Shown: piece by piece, positions 62,371 to 64,000 of the stretch | How positions within the stretch are numbered: the first letter of the stretch is position 1 | Layout of the letters: every line of letters begins with the position of its first letter | Assembly: GCA_963854835.1 (NCBI GenBank) | Contig: OY978526.1 | Location: 21,110,334 to 21,174,333 of the forward strand | Direction of reading: 5' to 3' | DNA length: 64,000 bases | Source of the DNA: Megamerina dolium | Lineage: Eukaryota > Arthropoda > Insecta > Diptera > Megamerinidae | Program-made: the position numbers and the translations under genes | Notes under the pieces: model-generated | Told to the model about the DNA's origin: nothing | Database searches by the model: none | Seen by the model: the letters and a program-made list of their open reading frames with translations, nothing else

Positions 62371-63658
62371 AAGGGTTATCTATTTCGCGGTTTCAAAAGT
62401 AAAGGGCTAGAATTCGACATCTGTCAAACTGAGTTGTTAAAACAATTTCTTTATTTTTCAGTTCAAAGTCTGACATTTGCGAAAATGGATCGCTTAACTA
62501 TCGCACAACGCATTAAAATTATAAAAACCTACTACAAAAATGGTGATTCTGCCACAGCCACATATCGTGCTTTAAGAGGAGATTATGGTTTACATAATCG
62601 TCCAACTACGCAAGCAATTGGCAAAATTGTGAAGAAATATGAAGAGACTGGATCGGTTACAAATATTGTAAGGCCTGTGCATCATCGTTTCGCTCGTACC
62701 ACCGAAAATATCGGTGCTGTAAGTGAAAGTGTTGCCGAAGACCCGAATGTGTCGATTCCTAGTCGTTCTCAGGAATTAGGACTGTCTTACGGTACATTCT
62801 GGCGTATTTTGCATTTGGATCTACACCTACATCCATATAAAATCCAGCTCACACAACAACTGAAGCCAGCTGACCATTCACAACGTCGTAGATACGTCGA
62901 ATGGGTGCTTGAACAACAGGCGGTGGACGGCGATTTTTCGAACAAAATTTTCTTCAGCGACGAAGCACATTTCTCACTCGGTGGGTATGTTAACAAACAA
63001 AATTGTCGTATTTGGGGTTCTGAGAATCCTCAAGTAATTGAATAGAGGCCACTACATCCACAAAAAGTCACTGCTTGGTGCGCTCTTTTGTCCGGAGGTG
63101 TGATTATACCTTACTTCTTCGAAAACGACGATGTCAATTCGGAGCGTTATGGTCATATGATAACCGACTTTTTTTTGCCTGCTATTGAAGAATACGACTT
63201 AGAGAATATGTGGTTTCAACAAGACGGTGCCACATGCCACACAACTCGAGCGAATATGGCTTTATTGCAAGAGAAATTTTCAGGCCGCGTAATTTCTCGT
63301 CGTGGCGATATCAAGTGGCCACCAAGATCATGCGATTTGACACCGCTTGACTTTTTTTTGTGGGGCTACGCGAAAGACCGTGTTCATGCAGATAAACCTT
63401 TAACTCTTGAGCACCTAAAAACCAACATTCGTCACGTTATGGCTGAGATACCACCCAATATGTGTCAAAAAGTGGTCGAAAATTACCTCAAAAGAATTGA
63501 TGCTTGCAACAATTCACGTGGTGGTCATTTAAATGATGTAGTATTTCACACATAATGTCAACGTTCAAACTTTATAATAAAAAAGAAATATCATGATAAA
63601 AAATATTTTATGTGTTTTATTTACATTTACTTTTGAAACCGCAAAATGGATAACCCTT
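62371..63658 (+). mobile_element. DD41D mariner-like element rosa-4
   Basis: Ends AAGGGTTATCTATTTCG (62371) and, reversed from 63658, AAGGGTTATCCATTTTG; TA at 62369-62370 and 63659-63660. Length 1288 bp. Confidence 0.9.
62485..63555 (+). pseudogene. DD41D transposase, one nonsense codon and a small deletion
   Basis: Starts at 62485 (MDRLTIAQRIKIIK). One frame runs to 63555 except for TAG at 63043-63045, where the sister copies have GAG (glutamate). A 15-bp in-frame deletion removes the residues between ENDD and VNSERYG, and ALWSGG reads ALLSGG. All three catalytic positions are present: FFSDEAHFS, WFQQDGATCHTT and LTPLDFFLWGY. With rosa-1 it is among the most complete copies. Confidence 0.9.
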
Positions 63659-63834
63659 TATAATGCTTGATTTTCAATTTCGCGCTAGGGTGTCTGCAAA
63701 ATGTGAAGAAAATGATGCCTAACCAACCTAATGCCATATTAGTACATATTGATATATTGATTTAACGATCGATTTATGGTATACAACATACCACTTAGTG
63801 GCATGTATTCTTTTGTTGATTCTGTTGATTCTGA

Positions 63835-64000
63835 GGGTGCCGTAGCTCAGTGGTTAGTGTGTTCGCCTTCTGATCTGTAGGTCGTGGTTCAATACCCGGC
63901 TGATGCATAACAAATTTTATATCGAAAAGATTTTTCTTTCGAACGGTACCCACCTGTCGGCAAGCAATTGGCAATTCTTCCGACAGTAACAACTTGCCAT
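63835..64000 (+). mobile_element. tRNA-derived SINE, copy 4 (cut by window end)
   Basis: GGGTGCCGTAGCTCAGTGG starts at 63835. A-box TAGCTCAGTGG at 63843-63853 and B-box GGTTCAATACC at 63886-63896 are 32 nt apart, the spacing of an internal RNA polymerase III promoter in tRNA genes. The body continues to the window end (AACGGTACCCACCTGTC, CAATTCTTCCGACAG). The head is tRNA-like, but it does not fold into a convincing mature tRNA and it continues into a shared non-tRNA body, so it is a SINE rather than a tRNA gene. Confidence 0.78.

Noticed and set aside
63835..63906. Functional tRNA gene
   Set aside because: A- and B-boxes are present, but the arms do not pair as a complete cloverleaf and the sequence runs into a body shared with three other copies, so it was called a SINE.

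Overview
The window is nuclear DNA of a higher fly. It is very AT-rich, full of dipteran-type microsatellites (CAA/TTG, GTAT, CA, GAC/GAT runs), has short 66-78 bp introns, and carries a dense set of insect transposons. DD41D mariner-like elements of the 'rosa' type, a group first described from tephritid fruit flies, and a piggyBac element fit a tephritid best. The species cannot be fixed from the sequence alone. Only one convincing host gene is seen: a four-exon Arl6 (BBS3) small GTPase at 17753-18572 (+).

Layout. 1-8050: AT-rich non-coding DNA with two arrays of a ~155-bp repeat (one per strand), a LINE relic and a candidate MITE. 8055-15445: a tRNA-type SINE, a mariner scrap, a complete but broken DD34D mariner (10520-11808), a complete DD41D element (rosa-1, 13244-14548) and another mariner relic. 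15560-17410: a short 155-bp array and then a 1.5-kb satellite whose units fold into hairpins, ending about 340 bp before the Arl6 start codon. 18573-24640: Arl6 3' flank, repeat family 2 with a SINE in it, and a microsatellite-rich tract. 24640-30110: LINE RNase H remnants and a long 155-bp array split by rosa-2. 32342-35135: a piggyBac element with perfect 15-bp terminal repeats and TTAA target sites, its transposase broken by one frameshift. 35166-41230: a small MITE, a mariner relic with rosa-3 inserted next to its stop codon, a SINE and a DD41D fragment. 41267-43173: a deleted DD41D element into which a (TA)n/(GGAC)n-flanked element carrying 155-bp units has inserted. 43791-56074: two fold-back MITEs made from the inverted 5' end of a mariner, a long 155-bp array, LINE pieces joined head to head, and a DD41D relic split by a LINE tail with a 10-bp target-site duplication. 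56075-64000: microsatellite-rich DNA, another 155-bp array, one more DD41D element, rosa-4, and a SINE cut by the window edge.

There is no operon or pathway to describe. The window is an intergenic or intronic transposon graveyard around one gene, and its interest lies in nested insertions, non-autonomous derivatives and structured repeats. Every recognised transposase here carries at least one disabling change, so mobility of any copy would need enzyme from elsewhere in the genome. All family assignments come from reading motifs by eye; no alignment or database search was run.
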